Assembly: GCA_910586585.1 (NCBI GenBank) | Contig: CAJUKA010000012.1 | Coordinates: forward strand, 1 to 64,000 | Length of the DNA: 64,000 nucleotides | Direction of reading: 5' to 3' | From: an uncultured Lachnospiraceae bacterium | GTDB taxonomy: Bacteria > Bacillota > Clostridia > Lachnospirales > Lachnospiraceae | In this document: positions 45,601 through 60,600 of the stretch, one piece after another | Layout: every line of letters starts with the position of its first letter | Position numbering within the stretch: position 1 is the first letter of the stretch | The notes under the pieces: model-generated | Database searches by the model: none | What the model was told of the DNA's origin: nothing | Seen by the model: only the letters and a program-made list of their open reading frames with translations | Position numbers and translations under genes: made by a program

Positions 45601-48600
45601 TCAATACACTTACAACAATGGAGAGTGATGTGATGGCGGCGAAGTTCAGCCTGAATCCCGATGCAGCAATCTATATAGATACACTTGAGGCCAAAGGGGA
45701 TGCACCATACCACAACACCAAAGACTTAGAAAAAGCGCTGCGTCGAATAGAACGTGAGCTGTCAGATAAAGGATATGAGGCTTCCATTAGTGTAGGGGCA
45801 TTGTGCTTTGTGGAATATATTCTTGATGATGGAACGTTGTTGAAACCTTTGACCAATTATCCGATTGGTGAAGATGGAGGATACTGTGAATACGGAGCAG
45901 GAGATGCCCCAAGATTAGAGAATGAAGTGGCTTTTTCCAAGAAAATTATGGAAACAAACCATCTGGAAATTGGAGATACGGTAACAGCCACACTGGGAGG
46001 GAAAGAGCAAAAGTTTATTATCACAGGATATTATAGTGACTATATGCAGCTAGGAAATAGCGCCAGGTTAAATCCTGCGATTGATATAAGTGGAGAAATT
46101 TTATCAGGGTACTGGAAAGCGACAGTGAATATGGAAACAGCATTAACCCAAAAAGATCTAGCAGAGCGATTAAAAAAAGAATTTCCTCAGTATGGCTGGG
46201 TGACAGCACAAGAAGCAATTGATGCCAATATTGGTTCAATCAAGGATACAATGCATACAATGCAAATTCCTATGACCGTGCTGTTATGCCTGCTCATTAT
46301 GCTGATATCGCTTCTGATGATGAAGCTGTTTATCGTGCGGGAAAAAGGGCAGCTTGCAATGTTAGGAAGCGTTGGATGGCGCAGGCATGATATTCGTATG
46401 TGGCTGGTGATGCGCATGGTCTGGGTGGTGATTCTTTCTATGATAGTTGCAGTGCCACTTTCTATATTGTGCAATCAGTTTGTTTTGAAAAGGATTTTTG
46501 CCATTATGGGAGCAGAGCTTCAGATACAGGTGGAACCACTAAAGGCATACTTGTTTTATCCATTCGTGCTGCTTGGAGGGATTATGGCTGCAACCTATTT
46601 TGCAACAGGCAGCGTGAAGAAGATAGGCACGAATGATATGAAGATTGCGGAATAAAGATTACGATTTTATTAGGAGGTTTGTAGATATGAATGCTTTGAA
46701 AGCAAAAGATTTGTGCAAGACATATATTGTAAATAAACGGCAAAATAACGTTCTTCGCAATGTGAATTTGGCAATTGAAGAGGGGGAAATGGTAGGAATC
46801 ATGGGGCCTTCTGGTTCGGGAAAGACAACGCTTTTGTATACAATTAGCGGCATGGATACCGCTACAGCAGGAGAAATCAAGTTTTTTGGTGAGGAATTGA
46901 CAAAACTGACCGCAAACCAGGTGAGCGATATGCGCTTGAAACGAATGGGATTTGTATTCCAGCAAATGTATATGCTGAAAAATCTTTCAATTTATGATAA
47001 TATTATACTGCCAGCATATCAGTCCGCTTCCGGTAAAGAACAGCGCAGGGAAGTGAATGAGCGCGCGAAGGTTCTGATGGCAAAGCTTGGTATCAGTGAG
47101 GTGGCAGACAATGACATCAGCGAGGTATCTGGCGGACAACTGCAAAGAGCGTGCATAGCAAGAAGTATGATCAACAACCCCAAAATTATTTTTGCTGACG
47201 AACCGACGGGAGCCTTGAATAAGCAAAATTCTGAGGAAGTTATGAAGGAGCTGAATAAGCTGAATGAGGAAGGAACCACTATTATGATGGTAACGCATGA
47301 CGTGAAAGTGGCATCTCGGTGTGAACATGTATTTTATATTGAAGACGGCAATATTCGAGAAGAGAAGTTTCTGGGAAAACATACAGAGAGCATGGCAAGA
47401 GAGCGAGAGCGGGAACTGAATAACTGGTTGATGAAACTGGGGTGGTAAGTGTGAAAAGAGTTTCTAACTGCTTACAGCAGAGGCTGCTTCGCAGAGAAAC
47501 TCTAAGTCTGCTATGCAGACTTTTCACAGATTGAGCGCGCTGGCGCTCAATTTTTTCACACCGAAGAATGCCCCAAACGGGCATTCTTCATCTGGATTTA
47601 AGATTAGTGTTTGGAGGAATGGGGTATGAGATGTATGATATTTTGATGGTTGAGGATGAGGAAGAGCTGGCAGCGCTTTTGCGCCTGTATATGGAAAAAG
47701 CAGGGTATATTGTACAGTGGGCTGCTTCAGGGGAGGAGGCACTTGTCTGCCTGCAAAAAGGTATGCCCAAAATGCTGCTTTTGGATATCACATTGCCTGG
47801 TATTGATGGGTTTGCAGTATGCAGAGAGGTGCGAAAAACAGGCAGTGTGCCGATTTTGATTATCAGTGCCCGCGTGGGAAAAGAAGACCAGCTAAACGGT
47901 TTTCGACTAGGGGCGGATGATTATATTGAAAAGCCTGTCGATCCGGATTTGCTGATGGCAAAGATTGGCTCTCTATTTGCACGTATCTATGGCACTTTGG
48001 CACAAAAAGAAATTTTGTATTCTGGCAGCATAATGATTGATAAGTCTGCACGCAAGGTTTACAAGGATAAAATACCAGTCGATTTGAATGTAAAGGAATA
48101 TGAGCTGCTTTTGCTGTTTGTAGAGAATCCTGGAAAAACACTTGACAAAAACTTCTTATTTCACCGCATTTGGGGCGCAGACAGCTTCAGTGAAAATCAG
48201 ACATTAACCGTGCATATAAAAATGCTGCGAAATAAGATTGAGGAAGACCCCAAAAAACCTATGCACATCAAAACGGTATGGGGAGTGGGATACTGCTATG
48301 AGGAATTATAATTATTTAATCATGCTTTCGCTTTTGGTTTATGTGCTGCTTGCTGCTGGTATTGGCTTGGTGAATCAAAATGTGACAGGCAAAAACGAAC
48401 AATACTATAAAGTCGAAATCAATCGTATTATGGCAAAGATAAAATCGCTTGAGGATATAGATAAAATCGACCTTGCAGAATATCATGAGATTCAAACGGT
48501 TTCTTATCTTTCTAGTTCTGAGACAGACCAAGATAAAATCATGGATTTTTATGCAGGTGAGAATGGAACGTTTAGCACAGTGGTGCCTTTGCTGTCGCCT

Positions 48601-51600
48601 CATGGTGCAAAGGACCGCATACAAGGGTATCTTCGCTTTGACTATCAAAGAAGAGGGTCGAATACACAGTGCCTGTTCTGGACAGAAGGGGCGCTGTTTT
48701 TGATGGAAGTGTTTTTGGTGTTTGTATTAATTTATTTAAAAAGACATCTGATACAGCCTTTTCAAAGAATGGAGGATATGACTTACGAGTTGTCAAAAGG
48801 TAATTTGCAAGGAGAAGTCAAGGCAGATAGAAACCAGTATTTTGGCAGATTCCTTTGGGGCCTGAATGGATTAAAAGATGCGCTTCGGGTTAGCCATAAG
48901 CGGGAGTTGGAGCTGCAAAAAGAGAAAAAACTGCTTCTGCTTTCGTTGTCACATGATATCAAGACGCCATTAAACATGATAAAACTATATACAAAAGCGC
49001 TGATGGATGGTATTTATTCCATGGAGGAAGAGCGGCAAAAAGCGTATTGCCAGATTGAGGAGAAGGCAATGCAGATTGAAAACTTTGTTGGAGAGATTAT
49101 AAAAGCATCCAAAGAAGATATCATTCATATTGAAATACAAAAAGGAGAGTTTTATTTAAAGGAATTGGTGCAGTGGATAGGAACTTTTTATGGGGAGAAA
49201 TGTGCGCTGCGCCAATGCAGCCTGACAATAGGCAATTACCAGAACCGCATTTTGCAGGGGGATTTAAACCGTCTGGTTGAGGTTTTTGAAAATCTTTTTG
49301 CGAATGCGTTTAAATATGGAGATGGACGACGGATAGCACTTACATTTTATGAGGAGGATTACTGTCAGCTTATCAAAGTCTTCAACACAGGGGAAGTTGT
49401 TTCCGGCAAAGATTTTGTGCACTTATTTGACAGCTTTTTTCGCGGTGAGAATATAAGGGGACAGCAGGGAAATGGATTGGGACTCTATATTTGCCGGGAA
49501 ATCATGCAAAAAATGGGCGGTGATATTTTTGCAGAGTGTGAGGAGAATGGAATGGCATTTACCATTGTGCTGCCATTATAAAAAAAGTTCCAAATAGTTA
49601 AGGCGCTTACGATGCAAATCAGGAGCGGAGACAGACGCCAAAACTGTTCACTATTTAATCGGGAAATGCATATGATAATCATAAAAAGAGAGGAACTCGA
49701 AAAATGGATTATTATAGTGCATTTCCTTATTATATGGGCTATCAGGGGTATGGGCAGTGGTCGCAGCCAGGGATGGTGCCAGAGGACAGAATATTGGAGG
49801 ATATGGAATATTTGCAGCAAATGTACCCGGCGTATTCCAAGCGGTATCAGGGCATCATAAAAAGCGTTGTGGATAAGATGGATTATGACGGCAGCTTTAT
49901 CTATGACCAATACCCAGACAAACTTACCTTGCAGCGCATGGTATCCAGTGTAATGTCAGTGATAAAAGCCAATGAAGAAAAGGAAAACGCAAAGAATGGT
50001 ATCCAGCCCATGGAAGATGCGATACAGATTGACATGGAAACAGGAATGCCATGTTCAGATACAGGAAATGGCGTCATGATACAAAACATGGATATTTCAG
50101 ATGCTCTGACAGAGCAGGCTCCATGGAGTGAAAAAGAACCATGGATACGGGAACTGGTGACAGTATTGATGTGCTATGAAATACTAATGCGCAGAAAACA
50201 TAAACAGAAAAAATGCTGGTATTTATAGGCTGTAAACACAGTCTTTTGGACTTTTTCAAAATTCATGCGCTGTAAAAATTAAAAAACAATGAATTTCATT
50301 GACTAAGTAATACTTATAAGGTTATAATAATAGCGTCGTGCAGCCGGGGCGCTAGCGGTGCCTTGTACCTACAATCCGCTATAGTGGGGGTGATAGACGG
50401 CTGAGGGTCTGCGTTTGTGCAGCTGCCCTTTATAAGTGGCGATGAAGTTTGGGTCTTACGCAATATGTGCCATTGAACCGTGTCAGGACAGGAATGTAGC
50501 AGCACTAAGATGGATTTCGTATGTGCCGTGAGGGTGCCTGGCGGAGTTAACTGTAAAGGTAACGTACACGGGCATAGGATTCGAAGCCGTCTGCATGATA
50601 AATGTGAAAAGAAAAAAAGCGCGGCACATTACAAGTGCAGCAGTACGAAAGATTAGGCACAATCGCGCTGAAAAGGGAGAAAATATGAAAAAAATGAACA
50701 GAGCTACAAGGAATAAGAGTATTGCCTTATTTTTGGCACTAACGATGGCGTCAGCTTCTATGGCAGGCTGCGGCAGCAAGGATGATAATGACGAGCCGGC
50801 ATCAGAAATAAATTTTGCAGATATTGCAGGAAACAGCAATAACACACCGGCTGAGACAACACCGGCTGAAACGGAGGAACAGGAACCAGCAACAGAAGAA
50901 GAATCGCGGGAAGGAATGTACCGAAGCGAGATAACAAATGAATGGATAGATGAAAGTTTAAAAGATCAGCGTCCTATGGCGATAATGGTTGACAATGAAT
51001 CCAAAGCGCTTCCTCATTTTGGAATGACAGAGGCGGATGTTGTATATGAAATCATGAACAGCACGGCAAATGGCAGAATCACACGTTTCATGGCGATTGT
51101 CAAGGATTGGGGAAAAATCACACAGTTTGGCAGTATTCGAAGCACCAGACCAACCAATATTATGCTGGCAGCAGAATGGAATGCAGTTCTTTGCCATGAC
51201 GGCGGCCCATTCTATATTGATGATTGGATTGCAAAGAATTATTCTGCGAATTTCAGCGGCGGATTTTCACGTGTAGACAATGGAAAATCAAGAGAATTTA
51301 CAGAATATGTCTGCACAGGAGATTTGGACAAGAAGTTTGCAAATTCCAAGTACACTACAGAGTACAACGAACATTATCAGGGACAGCACTATCAATTTTC
51401 AAATTCGGAAGTAGACTTATCAGAGAAAGGTTCTTCTTTTGACTGTACTAAGATAGAACTTCCATTCCCACATAATCAGTCCACGCTTGAATATAATGAG
51501 TCAACAGGCACATATGATTATTATGAGTATGGAAAGGCACATACAGATCCACTGCACGACAATGCACAGCTTACATTCAAAAATCTGCTGATACAGGATA

Positions 51601-54600
51601 CGACATTTAAACAGTTAGACCCAAATGGATATTTGATTTATAATGCGATTGATTCTGGGCGCGATGCTTATTACATTACAAATGGAAAGGCTATCGAAGT
51701 AACCTGGATCAAACCAAGTGAAAATGGGACTACGATTTATCTTGACAAAGAGACTGGTGAACAGATACAACTCAATACAGGAAAAACATATGTAGCACTT
51801 GTTCCGTCAGATTCATGGGGGGACATCGCAATTCAATAGATAGAAAGACGTGTGGGAACACACGTCTTTTTTGCACAGACCTATACAAAGAGAAAAGGAG
51901 TGTGTGCGTGAAGGTTCCGTGCGCCTTAATCCGTTAGTGCTATCGCGCAGTGATTGAAAGAAGGAGGTTTTGAAATGAAGTATGATGTTATTATAATTGG
52001 GGCAGGTCCAGGAGGGATATTTTCTGCTTATGAGATGATGAGCAAAAGCAGCAGTCTGAGAATTGCCGTTTTTGAGTCAGGACATGCGCTGGATAAGCGC
52101 CATTGTCCAATAGACGGCAACAAGGTAAAAAGCTGTATTAAATGTCAAAGCTGTTCCATAATGAGCGGTTTTGGCGGAGCAGGTGCCTTTTCCGATGGAA
52201 AGTACAATATTACAAACGATTTCGGAGGGACATTGTTTGAACATATTGGAAAAACACAGGCGATTGAACTGATGAAATATGTGGATGAAATCAATATGAA
52301 CTATGGCGGAGAAGGGACAAAAATGTATTCGACCGCGGGTACAAGTATCAAAAAACTTTGCCTGCAAAATAAACTGAATCTTTTGGATGCTTCCGTGCGT
52401 CATTTGGGAACAGATATCAACTATGTGGTGCTGAAAAATCTATATGCAGATATGAAAGACAAAATAGATTTTTATTTTGATTCTCCTGTGACAGATGTTG
52501 AGGCGGCTGGCAGCGAGTATATTGTGAAATGTGGCGAAAACACGTATACATGTGACAAATGCATTATATCTGTTGGAAGAAGTGGGAGCAAATGGATGGA
52601 AAGCATTTGTTCCAGACTCAATATTTCCACGAAATCCAATCGTGTTGACATTGGAGTGCGCGTTGAGCTTCCAGCAGTTATTTTCTCGCATTTGACAGAT
52701 GAATTGTATGAGAGCAAGATTGTATATCGCACAGAGAAGTTTGAGGACAGAGTGCGGACTTTTTGCATGAATCCGCATGGCATTGTGGTGAATGAAAATA
52801 CCAATGGTATAGTTACTGTAAATGGGCACAGCTATGAAGGCGCAGAGAAACAGACAGACAACACGAACTTTGCGCTCTTGGTTGCAAAGCATTTTTCCGA
52901 GCCGTTTAAGGACAGCAATGGATATGGAGAAAGTATTGCAAGGCTTTCGAATATGCTTGGCGGCGGTGTGATTGTGCAGCGCTTTGGCGATTTGGTACGA
53001 GGCAGGCGCAGTAATGTCAAACGAATAGAGGAAGGGCTGGTGACACCCACACTTGCGGCAACGCCAGGTGATTTAAGTCTTGTGCTTCCCAAGCGGATAC
53101 TAGATGGTATTATCGAGATGATTTATGCTTTGGATAAGATTGCGCCCGGAACAGCGAATGATGATACCCTGCTATATGGTGTGGAAGTGAAGTTCTACAA
53201 CATGGAAGTAGATATTGATGAGAATCTTGAGAGCTGTTATAAGGGATTGTACATTATAGGGGATGGAAGCGGTGTGACACATTCGCTTTCCCATGCTTCC
53301 GCGAGCGGTGTGTATGTGGCAAGACAGATATTAAACAGTAAAGACAAAAATTAATTCGTTAATATATCCAAAAAAGAATTACGAAATTTTACGAAAATTC
53401 CAATAGCTATTTTGCTTTTAAAATTGTATAATAATCCCATCTGAAGAAAAATGTATGCTCGGAATCTTTGCTGCATTTGTGCATGCAGTTGATATTTTGC
53501 TGAAATTGGAGGAGGAACTGGAATTGTCAAAGGTATATGATATTTCACTGGAAGGTTATGAGGGAACAACAGTAGCTATGAATAAGATTATTGGTTCGAA
53601 GTTTTTTGACAGTGCTTTTGAATATGAAGGAGATGATCTTGGGGCAGTTTACACAAAGGAAGAAACAAAATTCAAAGTGTGGGCGCCTACTGCATCTGAG
53701 GTTGCGCTGAATTTGTATGAGCAGGGGGACGGAGACAACCTGATAGAAACAATTCCTATGAAGTTAGAGGAAAAAGGGGTATGGTTTTGTAGTGTAAAAG
53801 AGGATCTCAATGGAATATACTATACTTACTCTATTAAGATTGACAACAAGACAAATGAGACAGTTGACCTTTATGCCAAGACAACAGGCGTGAACGGCAA
53901 CAGGGGAATGGTGGTAGATTTAGCATCTACGAATCCGGAAGGATTTGAAAATGATGTCAGACCAGCATTTTCGAATCCAACAGATGCGGTGATTTATGAG
54001 ATTCATGTAAGGGATTTGTCTGCTGACGCATCATCGGGGATTCAGAATACAGGAAAATTTATAGGATTTACAGAGACAGGAACGACCAACAGCGACGGGC
54101 TTGCAACTGGAATTGATCATATTAAGGATTTAGGAGTCACCCATGTACAGATTCTTCCAAGCTATGACTATGCGACAGTAGATGAGTCAAAGCTCGACAC
54201 GCCGCAGTTTAACTGGGGATATGATCCCAAAAATTACAATGTACCGGAAGGTTCCTACAGTACAGATCCATTTCATGGCGAGGTGCGTATCAAAGAAATG
54301 AAGCAGATGATACAGGCGTTTCATGAGAATGGAATCCGTGTGAATATGGATGTTGTGTATAATCACACCTTTAATATTGATGATTCTTGGTATCAAAAGA
54401 CAGTGCCGGATTATTATTACAGAAAAGTAGGCGAGAATTATTCGAATGCATCTGGCTGTGGGAATGAGACAGCTTCCGATCGGGCAATGGCACGCAAATA
54501 TATTGTGGATTCCGTTGTTTATTGGGCGAAAGAGTATCATATTGATGGATTCCGTTTCGACCTGATGGCAGTACATGACATTGAGACAATGAACGCAATC

Positions 54601-57600
54601 AGAGCCGCGCTTGACAAAATCGATCCTTCGATTATGGTATATGGCGAAGGCTGGACTGGCGGAGATTGTGCAATTCCATCTTCTCAGCAGGCATTAAAGG
54701 CAAATGTCGCACAGATTGACCGCGTGGGTGCATTTAGTGATGATATTCGCGATGCGATCAAAGGAAGTGTGTTTGAGCCGGAGGACAAGGGCTTTATAAG
54801 CGGAAAAAGTGGTATGGAGGAAAACATTAAGTTTGGTGTTGTTGCAGGCGTATCACATCCGCAGGTTCAGGCAGCAAAAGAGGACGGTAGCAGCAAGTGC
54901 TGGGTAGCGCAGCCAGGACAGAGCATTAACTATATTTCATGCCATGATAATCTTACCTTTTGGGATAAACTTGCACTGTCAAATGCGGCAGACAGTGAGG
55001 AAACAAGAATCAAGATGACGAAGCTTGGAAGCGCTATTATTATGACTTCGCAGGGTGTAGCTTTCTTCCAGGCAGGCGAAGAAATGCTAAGAAGTAAGCC
55101 GCTGGAAACTGCGGAGGGCGGATATGATGAAAACAGCTATGCGTCTCCTGATTCAACCAACAGCATTAAGTGGGATAATAAGTCTAATGTGACAGATACG
55201 TATGAATATTATAAGGGATTGATTGCATTCCGCAAGGCACATAATGCACTTCGTATGACAACAGCAGAGGATATTCAGAATCATCTTTCATTTATGACAG
55301 GTCTTGATGCAAATGTGGTTGGATATACGATATCAAATCATGCAAACGGGGATACGGCTGAAAAAATTACCGTTATATTCAATGCAAATAAGAATCCAGT
55401 GAATGTGGGGCTTCCGGCCGGTACATGGGATATTTGTGTAAATGAAACAACAGCGGGTACAGCTTCGGTAGGTACTGCGAAAGGTTCTGTGTCAGTGGCA
55501 GGGATATCAGCTATGGTATTAATACAAAGTGATAGCACAGTTGCGAAATCAGATACTGAGACACAAGAGACACAAGCAGATACATCGAACAATCAAAACG
55601 ATGCAGATACAGCAAAGAAAACATCAGGCAAAGCGCTATTTGTGGCGATGGGGGCTGTGGCAGTATTGGCGGCAGCAGCAGGTATTATGATAACAAAACG
55701 AAAAAAGTAAGGGTTTAAAAAATGGGGGCGGTCAAAAGATCGCCCCTTTTTGATGCACACGGGCACCCAGGTGAAATATGTCATCAAACCGATAAATCGG
55801 TTCGCTGACGGGTGCCCGGCGCGCGAGTAGGAGAAGATGGCTCTTCCCTACTCGATTGCTTATATTACTGCATCAAGCAAAATCAAGCATCCGTCTTAGC
55901 TGCTTTACAATTCCTTTTCTGTTTTTGGCTGATTTCATAAAGGCAGGGAGGTGGTCTGCCTGTGTTTTCATTTGATAAAAGTTGACAGGATTTTCCCGTA
56001 AATCAGCGCTTAAATAATCAATCAAATAGGCAAGATGTTCGCGATTGAGCGCCCATATGGGTTTTCCGCGGAAAGTGGATAAAAACCAAAGCTCATAACC
56101 AAAAAACGGTTCGCAGCCATTTTTGATTTCTCCAATAGAATAAAGCGCTTTGGCGGTTTTGTGGATATAGCCGGGCATCAGAAAACCACAATGCGGGCAG
56201 GCAGCATAAACCATAGGAAAATGCTGTTTGCGTTGTTCTGTGATATCAACTCGATAATATTGTCCGCATTGCTGGCATTGATTGTGAACGTCATAGCGGT
56301 AAAGCGTGCGATCTTTCGTGATGGAATGATTACAGTTCGTACATTTAAAACAGGCAGTAGTGATATTGGAGGTTACAATACCGCGCCCATGGCATTGAGG
56401 GCATTTTGCAAAAATGCCAGAGGAGGCTGCTGTATAGACAGAATAAGTGCCATAAGGCTTATCAATAGTTCGTTTCATAGCGGTTTCCTTTTTTATACAG
56501 TTATTTCGATGAGATTATCTTCAATCCCTACGATACAGCTTTCATACTATCCGTCATCCGTTGTCCTTGGACTGCTTATGACGTTGTATCCATTTTGACA
56601 AAGCTTCTGTGTCAATGTATCCACAGCTTCTTTGCTGCCAGCACTAAAAGCAATGTGGGCGTAGCCGGTTCTATTGTAGGGCTTTGGAAGCTGGTCCATT
56701 TCTGGTTTGTTCATAATTTCTAAACGTGCGCCATCTCATTTCCTCATTTCTGTTTTCTATCTATTCAGATATATTTGAATGCAAACTTATGAAATCGTGT
56801 CGTTTTTGAATGAAATCATTATAACAGAGCTTTTTCATAATGTCTATAACGTCCTATCTTGTGATTGAGCCATAACGGTTCTGTTATATTAATTCATAAG
56901 TTGTCGGATTGTACATTCTGACAATGGATTTGGGCTGTTTCCGACAATTTCGTTCATGTGGGATGTCAGCCCTAAAAAATCTATCTCTGATTGTTTTAGA
57001 AATTCTTGCCCTGTCTGATTGGCTGCTGTATAATATAGAAGGAAAAGGATTTATGCGGGAAGGATTGCCTTTGAGAATACATCTTGGTGAATTTTGGAAG
57101 GAAATTATAAATACATAACCTGTTGAAACAAAAAGTGAATCCGTACAAGATTTGCTGCACAAAAGGTAATCTTGATGGTGGTACGAAATAAATATATCAG
57201 AACTAGAGGAGAGAATACATATGAATGAAAAACTCATGATAGCACTGCGCAGCAACGCAGCAAATGATTACTTAAAGGAGATAAATTATACAGGATATTT
57301 ACGGGAGCAGGAATTGGGAAAGATAAAACTTCCGACAGGTAAAATTGTTGCAAACGATCCGCTTATTGCGGAGGAGACGGAACCTTTTACCATTTGTGTG
57401 ACTCCTGGAGAATATCCAGTAATGCTATATGTGAATCATTCTGATGGAGATCAGCGTGTTGCATTTGCTGAAATTCGCTTCCTGGAAGATATGCCAGTTC
57501 GCTTCGCGCCTGCGTTGGTAGAGGGGCAGGATTTGGAAGAATTGGAGGAGGATGAGGTTTTTTGTTATGGTGTTGATACAGGAACGGGATGTTTTATGGA

Positions 57601-60600
57601 CGAACAGACCTCTCAAAAATTAGTGAATATATTTGAATCTTTTGATGAAAACGCACTGCCAGAATCTTTTGATGAAGGGTCGATTTTTCCAGAATTGCCA
57701 GAGCTTGGGGATATGTTAGATGAGAGTTATGTAGATACTTATATGACTGCAAATTATGTCCTTCCAGGAACGGAGTTAAACATTGTTGCATTTTCTTCAG
57801 GATATGGAGACGGTGCATATCCATCGTATTGGGGATACGATGCTTCGGGTAACATATGCTGCCTGATTACGGATTTTTATGTGATCGATTTGGAGTCGTA
57901 GTACTCTGATTGAGAATATTTATACTATTTTTATTGTAGGGGGATATTTTAACAAATCAGGATCTTGTGGATTTTCCAGCAGCTCACGAACCTCACTGCC
58001 CAGCGCAAAGGCCATCATATATTCTTCTGCGGAAGCTACATAATCATTTATAATCGACGCCCTAGATTCCACAGCATCAATCATCTGATTGGTAATATTA
58101 TTTTTCACCATAGAAGCAACAGTTCCTGATACAATAATCCAAAGCAATATCATACCTACAAATGTAATTATTGATAGACTTCATAATCTCCAGATTGGTT
58201 AATTGTGGTTGCGCCAGAATTGTATTGCGGAATTCCTCTAATGATTCACCCGTTCGAGTGGTAATGTTTGTGGAAAAGTGGTAATGGTGCGTGTTACAGT
58301 TGGTATTTTGTGCGCAAGCGTAGCAGCAGTGAGTATCCTTGTTACATTGCTGATTCTGTACCGCGAGGGCAGAGAATTGATGGCAATGGAACGTGCAATT
58401 CGGCGTCTTGGTAATTTGGAACTTTCTGCAGATCAGGAATTGGTATCCTTTTATGGGAGAAAAGATGAGATTGGAATGATTGCCCAGACAATACATCATG
58501 TCTGTGACTGTCTGCGAAAGACAATCGATGATATTGGCCGGATTTTGGGGGAAATGGCGGCTGGAAATGTTGCTGTGGATGTTTCCAAAAAAGAAGCCTA
58601 TTATATTGGTGATTTCAAGGTTTTGGCACAAAGTCTGAAAAGTATTCGTACCAATCTTACGAATGTAATGCGTGATATTACAGATATTGCAAAGAAAGTA
58701 AACAATGGAGCCCATCAAGTATCAGAAGGCGCTCAGGCATTATCGCAGGGAACTGTGCAGCAAAAAGAATCTATCAATGGGCTTGTATCCAATATTACAG
58801 ATATTACACAACAGATTCAAGATAGTACGGTACGCTGCAGCAGTGCTACTGATTTGGTGGACAGAGCTACAGGTTATGCCTCCGAAGCAGACATTAAGAT
58901 GGAACAGTTAATTACTGCCACAAGAAATATTGATCGGTCTTCAAATGAAATCAGCAGTATCATTAGAACAATTGAAGATATTGCCGTTCAGACAAATCTT
59001 CTTGCATTAAATGCTTCTATTGAGGCGGCGCATGCAGGTACAGCAGGAAAGGGATTTTCAGTAGTGGCAGATGAAGTGCGCAACCTTGCAGCGCGATCAG
59101 CAGAGGCGGCAGGGGATACAGGTACCTAATTGGTCATTCACTGCATGACGTAAAAACAGGTACAGAGTCCACAAACCTTGCTATTTCTGCAATGCAGGTA
59201 ATTAGTGAATGTATTCAGTCCATTAAAATGCTGATGGATGAGATAGCGATTGCTAGTGTTCAGCAGTCAGAAATGATTGTCTCTGTGGAAAATAGAATTA
59301 AAGAAGTTTCTAAGGTGATACAATCAAATTCTGATGCTGCGGAGGAAAGTGCTTTGATTTCAAATGAATTGTCAAAACAGTCAAAAACGCTAAATCAGTT
59401 GATAAGCCAGTTCCGCATTCAATAATTTTTTGGAGCTGCTGCAAAAGTAGAGAAAGAATCTACGGGTGCAGCGGCTTCTTTTTGGTTGGAAAATTAAATC
59501 ATGTTTTTCTGACTTTCAGGCAAGGTTTGTATGGATTTTGGCTGTTACAAATGAGGAATAGCAACAATAAAAAATCATGGCAGAACAGAAATTTTTATGT
59601 TATGCTAAAGATACTTAGAGAAATACTTTTATAAAGTAAAGCATTTTATGCTATTATTTAAGCTGTCGATAGCAGCATGGAGGATTAAGATGGAAAAGAA
59701 AAAGATAACCAATATAGAAGTAAAGAGAAAGAACCGAAATGATGTGTTCCGCTATATATGTAAAAATGCGATGGTTTCAAACCCAGATATTTCTTATGCT
59801 CTGAAAATAAGCCTTCCGACCGCAACGCAGATTACGAAGGAACTGATAGAGGAAGGTTTTGTGGAAGAAAAGGGGGCGCTTGAGTCCACGGGAGGCAGAA
59901 GAGCAAAAGCATTGGCGGTATCTGAAAATGTGGGCAAAGCAATAGGATTGGATATTACAAAAAACCATATTAGTTTGGTGCTTACGGATTTGACAGGTGA
60001 GATTTTAAAATACGAACGTATTTTTTTGCCATATGTGGCAGAGGATGCTTATTATCGTGAAGTAAATGATAAGCTGGAAACTTTTTTGGAGCAAAATAGA
60101 TGCAGCGAACAGAAGATTTTGGGGCTTGGAATTTCTTTTCCAGGGATTATTGATCTTGACAAGAAGTTGGTTACATACTCTCATGTACTAGGTGTAAAAG
60201 CTTTGCCATTTGATTTTGTGAGTCGTTTTTTTGCTTATCCCTGCCATTTCCTGAATGATGCAAATGCAGGCGCTTATGCAGAGGGGATACAGTCAGAAAG
60301 CATGGAGCGCTTTTTTTACTTGTCACTGAGCAATACGGTGGGAGGCGCTGTTTATAGTACTCACGGACTAGAACAAGGAAAGAACTTTCGCTGTGGGGAA
60401 GTAGGGCATATGACGATTGTACCAGATGGCGAAAGCTGTTACTGTGGGAAGCGGGGGTGTCTGGACGCATATTGTTGTGCTAAGTGTTTGACAGAGGGGA
60501 AGCTTGAAGATTTTTTTGAACGGTTGGAGAAGGGGGAGCAGGAAGCAGTCCAATTATGGGACAGATACACAACCTATCTTGCGATTGCAGTTAACAATAT